Source: Pandoraea cepalis (GTDB lineage: Bacteria > Pseudomonadota > Gammaproteobacteria > Burkholderiales > Burkholderiaceae). From it: a stretch of 64,000 nucleotides of DNA. The stretch lies in contig NZ_CABPSL010000010.1 in NCBI RefSeq assembly GCF_902459665.1, positions 62,001 to 126,000 of the forward strand. The letters run 5' to 3'. Under the pieces are notes generated by a model. The model was not told the origin of the DNA, did no database searches, and worked only from the letters and a program-made list of their open reading frames with translations. Each line of letters starts with the position of its first letter. The stretch's first letter is position 1. Of the stretch, positions 46,372 through 55,065 are shown one piece after another. The translations under genes were made by a program, and so were the position numbers.

Positions 46372-46511
46372 CTGCAGATTGTCAAGCCGCGAAGTTGTTG
46401 TCAGACGTAGTTTTCCTGCTTCTCGCTGGTTTCTAGTCCTTCATTTTCCCTTGATTGTCAGCGCTCACGGGGTTATTTCGACCTCAAGCTATTGTTTTAT
46501 TAGGAAAAAAT
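46372..46511 (+). promoter_or_regulatory. Long cspA 5' untranslated leader
   Basis: From the promoter a leader of about 140 nt is predicted before the ATG, much AT-richer than the genome. This length is typical of cspA mRNA, whose leader refolds in the cold to expose the ribosome site. The TAGGAAAAAA ribosome site lies at its end. Confidence 0.6.
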
Positions 46512-46715
46512 ATGGAAACCGGTATTGTTAAGTGGTTCAACGACGCAAAGGGCTTCGGCTTCATTACCCCGGACGCCGGCGGTGAAGACCTGTTCGCTCA
46601 CTTCTCGGAAGTGAAGGTTGACGGCTTCAAGTCGCTGCAAGAAAACCAACGCGTGTCGTTCGAAGTCAAGACTGGCCCGAAGGGCAAGCAAGCTGCGAAC
46701 ATCAAGCCCATCTAA
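46512..46715 (+). CDS. cspA: Cold-shock protein, CspA family
   Basis: 67-residue single-stranded nucleic-acid-binding beta-barrel. RNP1 is KGFGFI and RNP2 is [20 protein letters not shown] is the family start. Typical length. In-frame codons upstream belong to the leader. It is monocistronic, with a consensus promoter and a strong terminator. Confidence 0.96.
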   Translation: METGIVKWFNDAKGFGFITPDAGGEDLFAHFSEVKVDGFKSLQENQRVSFEVKTGPKGKQAANIKPI

Positions 46716-46778
46716 TTGGCTTGAACGCATTTCCGTGATGCCGCGCCAGCCTTAGGCGAGGCGGCGTCCCGAGATCAG

Positions 46779-46816
46779 CAGGCCCGATGACGAAAGTCAT
46801 CGGGCCTGTTTGTTTT
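46779..46816 (+). terminator. Terminator of the cspA transcript
   Basis: CAGGCCCGATGAC and its complement around a GAAA tetraloop, then TTTGTTTTTT. About 60 bp after the stop codon. Confidence 0.93.
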
Positions 46817-46937
46817 TTGGCGTCTTTTTCGATTCGCATGAGACGTGCACGCGGACGATGCGACTGTCGCGGTTCGACGCTACAATGCCTGATCGAATTC
46901 GCGTGAGCCCTCGCGTGAGCCCTTTTCCGAGGCAATC

Positions 46938-47573
46938 ATGAGCTTGCAAACATGGTGGCTGTATGTCGTCACCGTTTTTTTCGTCTCGGCGACGCCGGGA
47001 CCGAACATGTTGCTCGTCATGACGCATGGCGCGCGTCACGGGCTGCGTCCGTCGCTCGGCACGATGGCCGGCTGCATGACGGCACTCATCGCCATGATGT
47101 CGGTTTCCGCGGCCGGACTGGGCGCCGTGCTCCGCGCGTGGCCAATGTTGTTTGACACGCTGCGCTACGTCGGTGCGGCATATCTTGTCTATCTCGGCTA
47201 CAAGAGCTGGCGCTCACCCGTGGACGCGAATGCCGCGGCGCCGTCCGACGTGCCCGCCACGGCCGTGGATTCGAGCTTCGGCAAACTCTTCAAGTCGGGC
47301 TTCCTGGTCGCGGGCAGCAACCCGAAGGCCATTCTCTTCGCCGCGGCGTTCCTGCCGCAGTTCATCGACCCAACCGCCGCCAAACTCCCGCAGTTCTCGA
47401 TTCTGCTCGGCACGTTCGCGGTGATCGAGGTGAGCTGGTATCTGGTCTACGCCACCGGCGGGCTACGCATCGCGCCGTACTTGCGCGAAGCGCGTGTGCT
47501 CAAGGCATTCAATCGCATCAGCGGCGGCGTGTTCATGGGTTTCGGCGCGTTGATGGCCGCGGTACATCGCTGA
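46938..47573 (+). CDS. LysE/RhtB-family exporter
   Basis: 211-residue, six-helix amino-acid or metabolite exporter. FFVSATPGPNMLLVMTHGARHG near residue 15 is the family signature, and GFLVAGSNPKAILFAAAFLPQF the second block. Alone in its transcription unit. Substrate not predictable. Confidence 0.9.
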   Translation: MSLQTWWLYVVTVFFVSATPGPNMLLVMTHGARHGLRPSLGTMAGCMTALIAMMSVSAAGLGAVLRAWPMLFDTLRYVGAAYLVYLGYKSWRSPVDANAAAPSDVPATAVDSSFGKLFKSGFLVAGSNPKAILFAAAFLPQFIDPTAAKLPQFSILLGTFAVIEVSWYLVYATGGLRIAPYLREARVLKAFNRISGGVFMGFGALMAAVHR

Positions 47574-47842
47574 TCCGACGGTAGCGTGCGGCAAAGGTCC
47601 GAGGGCGCGTCCGGGGTGTGGCGCGCGACACGGGACACCGCAAGTTTGTGGGTTGGAGCCCTCAATATTCCGGGCCAGCGACCGTTAACGTTTTTGACCA
47701 GATACATGAGACGGTGCACCAGCGCCGACAGACACGCATTCGCACAGTGACGTCGTGAGGCGTCACGTGTTGCCGAGACTTTAATACGTACGGCTTGCGC
47801 CGCCCGGCGTGGTCCGTCACGGGGACAATTAGAAGATCAGGT

Positions 47843-48610
47843 ATGGAAATGACAGAACCGCAGGTGACACCGGCGCCCACGGACAACGAAACGCAACTGC
47901 ATGATTCGTATCGCATCAGCAATCCGCTGGAAATTGGCGGCGTGCTGCGCCATCTGGCGACCCGTGGCGATTTCATGACGGTGTACTTCGCGAACGGGCA
48001 GCGGCAACTCGTCACGCGCCTGCTCAAGGTCGAGCCGCAAGTGCGCGGCTTTTATTTCGACTGGGGCGGTGTGGAGGCGGAGAACCGGGCGCTGCTTGCC
48101 AACAAGCGCGCGCTGTTCGTTGGCGTGCCCGAAGGCATTCAGGTGCATTTCCCCATTGGCGATGTCGAGGAGCGCGAGTTCGAAGGGTATCCCGCCTTCT
48201 ACGCCTCGTATCCGGAAACGCTCGTGCGTTTGCAGCGCCGCGATTACTTTCGCGTGAAAACGCCGATCCTTGATCCATACCCGTGCACGGTCAAATTCCC
48301 CGACGACACGCCGATGCGCCTGTCGGTGTTCGACCTGTCGCTCGGTGGCGTTGGCTTGCGCACGAAGGCCGATGCGGCGGCCGAAATTCCGAAGGGCTCG
48401 ATGCTCATGCACGTCGAGATCGAATTGCGCGACTACGGCACCGTCCAGGTGGACCTGGAAGTCTGTGCCATTCGCACGGTGCCGTTGGCGAAGGACGTCG
48501 AGTATCACATCGGCTGCCGCTTTATCGCGCTGTCGCGTACCGCCGAGTCGCGCCTGCAAAAGCTCATCACGCAGCTCGAACTCAATCGCAAGGCATTCGC
48601 GCGCGGCTAA
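47843..48610 (+). CDS. ycgR: YcgR-family PilZ protein (c-di-GMP flagellar brake)
   Basis: 255 residues: YcgR-N domain about 25-125, PilZ 127-245. The c-di-GMP site is complete, RxxxR at 133-137 (RDYFR) and DxSxxG at 164-169 (DLSLGG). In enteric bacteria YcgR slows the flagellar motor at high c-di-GMP. No flagellar gene is adjacent, but the window also encodes cyclase and phosphodiesterase proteins that could set its ligand. The ATG at 47843 has AGG upstream; 16 further codons are open before it. Confidence 0.9.
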   Translation: MEMTEPQVTPAPTDNETQLHDSYRISNPLEIGGVLRHLATRGDFMTVYFANGQRQLVTRLLKVEPQVRGFYFDWGGVEAENRALLANKRALFVGVPEGIQVHFPIGDVEEREFEGYPAFYASYPETLVRLQRRDYFRVKTPILDPYPCTVKFPDDTPMRLSVFDLSLGGVGLRTKADAAAEIPKGSMLMHVEIELRDYGTVQVDLEVCAIRTVPLAKDVEYHIGCRFIALSRTAESRLQKLITQLELNRKAFARG

Positions 48611-48688
48611 GCGTTCGGTGTAATGCGATCCAACCGGCGCGTGCCTCTGCGGCGCCGGTTCGGTTCGCCGAGCGCTGCTGCGGGCGCG

Positions 48689-50038
48689 TCAATCGTCGCG
48701 TTGCCGGGTGACAGCGTGGGGCGGTTCGCCACGGGCTTCTCGTACCCCGTCGGGATAGATGCGTACCAGCACGATACGCGGCCCCTGCATCTTCTTCACG
48801 ACAACGGAGAAGCCTTCGAAGTCGACCTTCTGGCCCTCGTGCGGCAAGTAGCCCAGCACGTCCATGATCAGGCCACCCACCGATTCCGCGTGCTCGCTGG
48901 GGATCTCGATGCCCAGCGAGCGTTCCAACGTCAGGATGGGTAAGCTGCCCCGGCCGATGAGCGTGCCATCTTCCATGTGGGTCCAGTCGTCTTCCGTCTG
49001 GCGGAATTCGTCGCGGATCTTGCCGACAAGCGCCGAGAGCAGGTTGTCGAGCGTCAGGAAGCCGATGGGCTTTTGGTCCGGCCATCCCACGATCGCGAAG
49101 TGAGGTGCGCCCCGGCGAAATCGGCGGAACAGCTCACGCGCCGGCATGTCGGGTTTCACGCGCTCCACGGGCCGCGCCATACTGCCCAGATCCTCGATCG
49201 ATTGACCATGATGCTCCGCGAGGAACAGATCTTTCAGGTGCACCACGCCGAGCACGGTTTCGCCATCGTTGTCGAAGAATGGGTAGCGGCTGTAGCGGTG
49301 ACGATAGGCCGTATCCATGTTCTGCGCGAACGTTGCATTGCGCCGGAAGCTGGCTACTTCGCTCATCGGATGCATGAGATCGGAGACGGTCAGATCGCTG
49401 AAGTCGATGGCGTAGGCGACCACATTCCAGTCGTCGCGCGACAGTTTCTCGCTCGATGCCCCCCGGCGCATGATCAGCTTGATTTCGTCGGCCGAGTAAT
49501 GAGCATCGGTGCCGTGCGACGGATCGAGACCTGTCCAACGCAGCAGGCGGTTGGCGCTGTGGTTGAGAATCCAGATCGCCGGATACATCAGCCAGTAAAA
49601 GCCATAGAGCGGGGCGGCTGTCCAGACGGAGACGATTTCCGGCATGCGCAGGGCCATCGACTTCGGCGCGAGTTCGCCCACGACAATGTGCAGGTACGAA
49701 ATCGTGAAGAATGCGATGAAGAAGGCGAGCGCATGAATCAGCTCCGCCGAGTTGACTCCCAGCGCGGCGAATAGCGGCGTGAGAATGCGCGCAAACGCGG
49801 GCTCACCGATCCAGCCCAGACCGAGCGAGGCGAGGGTGATGCCGAGCTGGCACGCGGAAAGGTAGGTATCGAGCTGGCTGTGAACCTTGGCCAGGATACG
49901 GCCGCGCCAACCGCGTTGGCGGGCGATGACATGAACGCGCGTCTGGCGCAGTTTGACGAGGCCAAATTCCGCCGCCACGAAGAAGCCGTTGAGCAACACC
50001 AGCAGTATCGCAGCGACGATCAGTAAAAAGTTTTCCAA
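48689..50038 (-). CDS. CorC/HlyC-family membrane protein (DUF21-CBS-CorC)
   Basis: 449 residues. CNNM/DUF21 membrane domain 1-195 with NGFFVAAEFGLVKLR, a pair of CBS motifs about 215-335 and a CorC_HlyC domain about 350-430. Family members are linked to Mg2+/Co2+ efflux and resistance (often called hemolysin-like). Short AT-rich region upstream carries the promoter. Convergent with ycgR. Confidence 0.9.
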   Translation of the reverse strand: MENFLLIVAAILLVLLNGFFVAAEFGLVKLRQTRVHVIARQRGWRGRILAKVHSQLDTYLSACQLGITLASLGLGWIGEPAFARILTPLFAALGVNSAELIHALAFFIAFFTISYLHIVVGELAPKSMALRMPEIVSVWTAAPLYGFYWLMYPAIWILNHSANRLLRWTGLDPSHGTDAHYSADEIKLIMRRGASSEKLSRDDWNVVAYAIDFSDLTVSDLMHPMSEVASFRRNATFAQNMDTAYRHRYSRYPFFDNDGETVLGVVHLKDLFLAEHHGQSIEDLGSMARPVERVKPDMPARELFRRFRRGAPHFAIVGWPDQKPIGFLTLDNLLSALVGKIRDEFRQTEDDWTHMEDGTLIGRGSLPILTLERSLGIEIPSEHAESVGGLIMDVLGYLPHEGQKVDFEGFSVVVKKMQGPRIVLVRIYPDGVREARGEPPHAVTRQRDD

Positions 50039-50182
50039 AATATATGAAATGGGACATCAGGCCCGTCAGTATAAGTGACATTCGCCTGCGGAAATCAATT
50101 GCCGTGACGTTCCGGTGTGTTGTCAGTTAATTGCGTGGGATTCAAGGGGCTTTCGCGGTGGATGTCGGCAAGACTGCGCGAC

Positions 50183-51094
50183 TCAACGGCGGTCGATGGC
50201 CCGCCAGCCGGGCATGGCAAAGGCGTCGACGAGAAAGTCGATGAGGGCGCGGACCTTGGCGCTCAGGTACTTGCGCGAAGGATAGACGACGTAGACACCC
50301 ATCTCGCCCTGCGTGTATTCGGGCAGGAATTCGACGAGGCGGCCGTCGCGCAAGGCGTCTTGCACGAGAAACGCCGGTTGCAGGATGATGCCCGCCCCGG
50401 CAACGGCGGCGGCCAGACAGGTATCGCCGTTGTCGGCGATCAGCCGCGCGCGCGTGCGCACGGAAACCGGGCCGTCAGGGCCGTCGAAGCGCCATTCGCG
50501 CCGATGCGAGAAGTAGCTGTAGCCGACGGTCTCATGATGGGCCAGTTCGCTGGGATGCGGTGGCGTGCCATGCTGCGCGAGATAGCCGGGCGAGGCGCAC
50601 AGCACCAGCCGGGTACCCGCGAGCCGCCGATGCACCAGCGACGAATCGGGCAGGCGCGTGATCCGAATGGCCAGATCGTAGCCTTCGTCAACGATATCGA
50701 CGAGGCGATCGCTCAGCGTGATATCGAGCGAGACTTGCGAATGTCGCGAGAGAAACGTGGGCCAGAGCGGCGCGAGATGCAGCACACCGAAGGTGTGCGG
50801 GGCGTTGATGCGCAGCGGCCCGGCCGGCAGACCGTCCTGCTCGCCCGCCATGGCATCGGCCTCGTCGAGTTCGGTGAGGATCTGACGGCAGCGCTCGACG
50901 TAACGCTGGCCCGGCTCGGTGAGCGACAGGCGTCGCGTGGTGCGTTGGAGCAAACGCGTGCCCAGACGCGCCTCGAGATCGGCCACGTAACGCGAGATGG
51001 CCGTCTTGGAGATGCCCAACGTTGCGGCGGCCTTCACGAAGCTGCCCGACTCGACCACGGCAATGAAGCTCTCGATCTCGCGAAGTTTGTTCAT
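50183..51094 (-). CDS. LysR-family transcriptional regulator
   Basis: 303 residues; HTH at 1-60 (EIESFIAVVESGSFVKAAATLGISKTAISRYVADLEARLG) and LysR substrate domain 90-295, of the CrgA/DsdC-like subgroup that often controls neighbouring redox genes. It lies 124 bp downstream of the DODA dioxygenase and DoxX genes on the same strand, a linkage common for quinone/aromatic stress operons. Confidence 0.9.
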   Translation of the reverse strand: MNKLREIESFIAVVESGSFVKAAATLGISKTAISRYVADLEARLGTRLLQRTTRRLSLTEPGQRYVERCRQILTELDEADAMAGEQDGLPAGPLRINAPHTFGVLHLAPLWPTFLSRHSQVSLDITLSDRLVDIVDEGYDLAIRITRLPDSSLVHRRLAGTRLVLCASPGYLAQHGTPPHPSELAHHETVGYSYFSHRREWRFDGPDGPVSVRTRARLIADNGDTCLAAAVAGAGIILQPAFLVQDALRDGRLVEFLPEYTQGEMGVYVVYPSRKYLSAKVRALIDFLVDAFAMPGWRAIDRR

Positions 51095-51218
51095 GCCGGG
51101 GCGGGGCTCCTCAGGAATGCGCACCGCGATGCGCGATCAGGCCGGTGGCCGGACAGGCGACGGCGCCGACGATGCCGCGACGGACAGGCCTGTCGCGACA
51201 CCCCCGGTGCCGATGTCG

Positions 51219-52046
51219 TTATTGTGCCAGCGCGCTCACTTCGGCGAGCGACGGGGCGGCGTTGCCGAACGCGAACGCGTCCATGCGCAGCGCGCCGTAG
51301 GTGGCGCCGGTGTCGAAGTGCGTCTGACGGGCGGCATTGTCGGCTGCGCCCAGGGCAATATAGAGCGGCAGCAGATGCTCGTCGGTCGGATGAGCGCGCT
51401 CGGCGTACGGTGCGCGGGCGCGATAGTCGAACAGGGCATCGAGGTCCATCGCCGCGAGATGCTCGGTGAACCAGGCGACGAATTCTGCCAGGTAGGGCGC
51501 GTCGGCACGGTCCTCCGACGGGGCGCGGAACACCTCGTGCAGGTTGTGGGTGAAGCTGCCCGACGCGAGGATGAGCGTGCCGTCCTGCGCGAGCGGCGCC
51601 AAGTGCTGTCCGAGCCGATATTGCTGCTCGGGACGTTCGTGCCGTTGCAGCGACAACTGGGTGACCGGGACGTCCGCATCCGGGTAGAGGTAGCGCAGCG
51701 GCACCCAGGCGCCGTGATCGAGACCCCACTGGTCGTCGGTCGTCGCGGGCAGACCCGCGTCGCGCAGCATTTGCACCGTGCGCTCGGCGAGCGCGGGCGC
51801 TCCCGCGGCCCGGTACTCCAGTGCGTAAAGCTCGCGCGGGAAGCCGCCGAAATCGTGGATCGTGCGTTGTTGCGCCAGACTGCCCACGCGCAGGGCCGGC
51901 GTCGACCAATGCGGCGAAATCACGAGGATCTCGCGCGGACGCGGCACCGCACGCCCCAACGCCGTCAACAGTGGGCCGGTGCGGCCCGGATCGACCGCGA
52001 GCAACGGCGAGCCGTGGGAGACGAAGAGGGTAGGAAGGGCAGACAT
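51219..52046 (-). CDS. ygiD: 4,5-DOPA-extradiol-dioxygenase-like protein (LigB family)
   Basis: 275-residue class III extradiol dioxygenase. VSHGSPLLAV, ISPHWSTP, WGLDHGAWVPL and SGSFTHNL carry the metal and acid-base His residues. Close to E. coli YgiD in length and order; cleaves catechol-type rings, natural substrate unclear. GGAG precedes the ATG. It probably shares a transcript with the upstream DoxX gene. Confidence 0.9.
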   Translation of the reverse strand: MSALPTLFVSHGSPLLAVDPGRTGPLLTALGRAVPRPREILVISPHWSTPALRVGSLAQQRTIHDFGGFPRELYALEYRAAGAPALAERTVQMLRDAGLPATTDDQWGLDHGAWVPLRYLYPDADVPVTQLSLQRHERPEQQYRLGQHLAPLAQDGTLILASGSFTHNLHEVFRAPSEDRADAPYLAEFVAWFTEHLAAMDLDALFDYRARAPYAERAHPTDEHLLPLYIALGAADNAARQTHFDTGATYGALRMDAFAFGNAAPSLAEVSALAQ

Positions 52047-52093
52047 GGCAATGACTCCGGCAAAAGAACGCTAACGAGAACCTGACGAGGCCA

Positions 52094-52498
52094 TCAGGCG
52101 GTGCGCGCGCGGCGTACCGCGCAAGCGCCGTCCCCGAGCAGGGCCAGAACCAACAGCGCCACCAGCCAGAACGCGGGGAATTCCCAACCGCCGCCCTTGT
52201 TGGTGAACATCCAGCCATTGTGGCCGTGCACCGATACGATGGTGCCGAGCATCAACGCCGCCAGCGGCAACGCCGCCCAGCGCGCATAAAAGCCCGCGAT
52301 CAGCATCAGGCCGCCGATCAGTTCCAGCGCCATCGTGACATAAGCGACGAACGGCGGCAGGCCCAGCGAGCCCATGAAGCCGACGAATCCGGGCACGGTA
52401 AATACGAACACCTTGAGCGACAGATGGGCGAGGAAGAGGATACCCAGCGATACGCGCAGCAACAGTGCGGCGTAGGGGGCGGTTTTGTTGTCGATCAT
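52094..52498 (-). CDS. DoxX-family membrane protein
   Basis: 134 residues with four helices. RVSLGILFLAHLSLKVF and GGLMLIAGFYARWAALPLAALMLG are DoxX blocks. GGAGCC precedes ATG 52498; 29 further codons are open but not conserved in type. Located 47 bp before the dioxygenase gene. DoxX proteins often accompany quinone-detoxifying or thiol redox enzymes. Confidence 0.87.
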   Translation of the reverse strand: MIDNKTAPYAALLLRVSLGILFLAHLSLKVFVFTVPGFVGFMGSLGLPPFVAYVTMALELIGGLMLIAGFYARWAALPLAALMLGTIVSVHGHNGWMFTNKGGGWEFPAFWLVALLVLALLGDGACAVRRARTA

Positions 52499-52681
52499 GA
52501 CAGGCTCCGGCAAAGGAATCGAAGTAAGGGTCGGCTCAGCCATCAATGCGATGACTGACTTGGCTTCGATTTTAGGGAGTGCCATCGTTTAGATAAACGG
52601 GCATATTGGGGATTGATTGTCCCTTGTATGGGGACAATCAATCGTTGCCGCGGAGGTGAATCGGGATGATCGCGCTGGCGC

Positions 52682-53932
52682 TCAGGCCGACGCGATCATC
52701 CGGTCGAGCAGTTCGATCCAGTGTTGAACCGGCGCGTGATCGCGCGCGTGCTCGCCCTTGGCGGTCGCCTGCAAATGACAGATGCAGCCGACGTTGGCGG
52801 AGACGACCAGTTCGGGCTCGAGGGCGTCGAGCGCCTTCCACTTCGCGTCGCGCAGTTGATGCGACAACGTTGGCTGCGTGACCGAATAGGTGCCCGCGGA
52901 GCCACAGCAGATATGGCTGTCCTGCGGCAGCATGACGCTCACGCCAACCCCGGCGAGCACCTTCTCCACCACGCCCTTGAGTTGCTGGCCGTGTTGCAGC
53001 GTGCAGGGGGGATGGTAGGCAATCTTGCCGGTTTTGCGGCTCGGCACGCGCTGTTGCAGGGCTTCCAGGTTATCGAGCAGCACTTCCGACAAATCTCGTG
53101 CGAGTTCCGAGACGCGTTGCGCCTTGCCTGCGTATTGCGGATCGTGACGCAGCAGATGGCCGTACTCCTTGACCGTCGCGCCGCAGCCCGACGCGTTGAT
53201 CACGATGGCTTGCACACCCGCTTCGATCTCGGGCCACCAGGCATCGATGTTGCGGCGCGCATCGTCGAGACCGTCGTCCTGATAGTTCAGATGCAGGCGG
53301 ATCGCGCCGCAGCAACCGGCAGTCGCCGGACGCACCATTTCGATCTCGAGTGCGTCGAGCACGCGGGCGGTGGCCTTGTTGACGTTCGGCAGCATGGCGG
53401 GCTGCACGCAGCCTTCGAGCATCAGCATGCGACGGGTGTGCGTGCCCTGCGGCCAACTGCCCGAGCGCTGGCGATGCGGCACCTTCTCGCGCAGCGAGCG
53501 CGGCAGCAGTGACCGGAACTGCTGGCCCAGGCGAAGGGCCGGCGAGAACAGCGTACGATTGGGCAGCACGCGGGCGAGCGTCCAGCGCAGCGCGCGCTCA
53601 CCGGCGGGGCGACAGACCTTGGCGTCGACATGACGGCGGCCGATGTCCACGAGCCGGCCGTATTGCACCCCCGACGGGCAGGTTGACTCACAACTGCGGC
53701 AAGTCAGGCACCGATCCAGGTGGCGCTGCGTTTCACGCGTCACGGGCTGGCCCTCGACCATCTGCTTGATGAGATAGATGCGCCCGCGCGGGCCGTCGAG
53801 TTCGTCGCCCAGTAATTGGTAGGTCGGGCACGTGGCGGTGCAAAAGCCACAATGCACGCAGTTGCGGAGAATGGCTTCGGCTTCGTCGCCGTCTGGCGTT
53901 TGGCGGAGAAAGTCTGCGAGGTTCGTTTGCAT
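52682..53932 (-). CDS. glcF: Glycolate oxidase iron-sulfur subunit
   Basis: 416 residues. Two 4Fe-4S motifs: CVHCGFCTATCPTY (about 25-38) and CLTCRSCESTCPSG (about 76-89), then two CCG-type cysteine-rich domains (GCCGAIRLHL and CCGSAGTYS). It passes electrons from the GlcD/GlcE flavoproteins to the respiratory chain. Eight bases separate it from glcE. Length is standard. Confidence 0.94.
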   Translation of the reverse strand: MQTNLADFLRQTPDGDEAEAILRNCVHCGFCTATCPTYQLLGDELDGPRGRIYLIKQMVEGQPVTRETQRHLDRCLTCRSCESTCPSGVQYGRLVDIGRRHVDAKVCRPAGERALRWTLARVLPNRTLFSPALRLGQQFRSLLPRSLREKVPHRQRSGSWPQGTHTRRMLMLEGCVQPAMLPNVNKATARVLDALEIEMVRPATAGCCGAIRLHLNYQDDGLDDARRNIDAWWPEIEAGVQAIVINASGCGATVKEYGHLLRHDPQYAGKAQRVSELARDLSEVLLDNLEALQQRVPSRKTGKIAYHPPCTLQHGQQLKGVVEKVLAGVGVSVMLPQDSHICCGSAGTYSVTQPTLSHQLRDAKWKALDALEPELVVSANVGCICHLQATAKGEHARDHAPVQHWIELLDRMIASA

Positions 53933-53940
53933 CGTCGTCT

Positions 53941-55065
53941 TTAGCGGTACAGCCGATGGCGGTTGAAGATGCGGCTCGGGTCGAACGTGTGCTGCAAACG
54001 CTTGCCGATAGCGTGCAGCGCGGCCGATGGCGGGGTAAATACGCCAGCCGACTTGTCGCCGTGGCGAAACAGCGTAGCATGCCCGCCCACCGCTGCGGCA
54101 ATCGCGCGCACATCGGCGGCGGCGCGCGGTGTGATCCACCAGCGTTGCGCACCCCCCCATTCGATCAGGTGTTCGTCACCGTGAGCGAGTGGCGGCGTGG
54201 TCGAGGGCACCGACAGACGCCAAAGCGGTTGGCCGTCTCCCTTGATCGGCGCGCTCGCGAAGAACGGGTGCGTCTGCTCGCGCAGGGTCTGCCAGAACGC
54301 ATGCGCTTCGAGGGCATCGACAGGTTCGCCACCCATCGTGGCGCGCGCTGCGGCGATGGCCGCCGCGGCACCGCCAAGGCGCACGCGCAGCACGCCGTCG
54401 TGCCACGCCGAACCCATCAGGGGCAGCGGCTGAGCGGCCCAGCGGTTGAGTTGCTCGATGGCTTGTGCCTGCGGCAGTTCGAACTGCAGCGTGGACTCGG
54501 CCACCGGGCAGGGCAATACTTTGATCGAGAGTTCGAGCAAGACGCCGAGCGTGCCGAGCGCGCCGGCGAGCACCCGGGAGATGTCGTAACCCGCGACGTT
54601 CTTCATGACCTGCCCACCGAAATGCAGCACTTGGCCCTGACCGTTCATGACGACGGCGCCGAGCACAAAGTCGCGCGGTGCGCCGACGTGCGGCCGGCGA
54701 GGGCCGGCAAGGCCGGCCGCAATGCAGCCGCCGAGCGTTGCCCCTGACCCGAAATGGGGCGGCTCGAACGGCAGAATCTGCCCGCGCGCGCCCAGCGCCG
54801 ATTCGATCTCGGTCAGTGGCGTGCCCGCGCGGGCGGTGATCACCAGTTCGGCCGGATCGTACGAAACGATGCCGCGATACGCACGCATGTCGAGCGGCTC
54901 GCCCGTGGGCGTCTGGCCGTACCAGTGCTTGGTGCTGCCACCCTGGATGTCAAGCGGTGTGCCGCTGGCGGTGGCGGCGAGCACGCGCTCGCGTATCGCG
55001 GCGAGCACTTGCGCCGCCGCTTGCGTATCCACGTCGGGCAACGCGAGGGAAGGGGCTTGCGACAT
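53941..55065 (-). CDS. glcE: Glycolate oxidase FAD-binding subunit GlcE
   Basis: 374-residue FAD-binding protein of the VAO/PCMH fold. IQGGSTKHWYG, ELVITARAGTPLTEIESAL and FGSGATLGGCIAAGLAGPRRPHVGAPRDFVLGA, given as the region 95-150, are typical. Start shares one base with the glcD stop (TGATG). Confidence 0.93.
   Translation of the reverse strand: MSQAPSLALPDVDTQAAAQVLAAIRERVLAATASGTPLDIQGGSTKHWYGQTPTGEPLDMRAYRGIVSYDPAELVITARAGTPLTEIESALGARGQILPFEPPHFGSGATLGGCIAAGLAGPRRPHVGAPRDFVLGAVVMNGQGQVLHFGGQVMKNVAGYDISRVLAGALGTLGVLLELSIKVLPCPVAESTLQFELPQAQAIEQLNRWAAQPLPLMGSAWHDGVLRVRLGGAAAAIAAARATMGGEPVDALEAHAFWQTLREQTHPFFASAPIKGDGQPLWRLSVPSTTPPLAHGDEHLIEWGGAQRWWITPRAAADVRAIAAAVGGHATLFRHGDKSAGVFTPPSAALHAIGKRLQHTFDPSRIFNRHRLYR

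Noticed and set aside
48632-48660. Terminator between ycgR and the CorC-type gene
   Set aside because: AACCGGCGC/GCGCCGGTT makes a 9-bp stem but has an 11-nt loop and no T-run on either strand.
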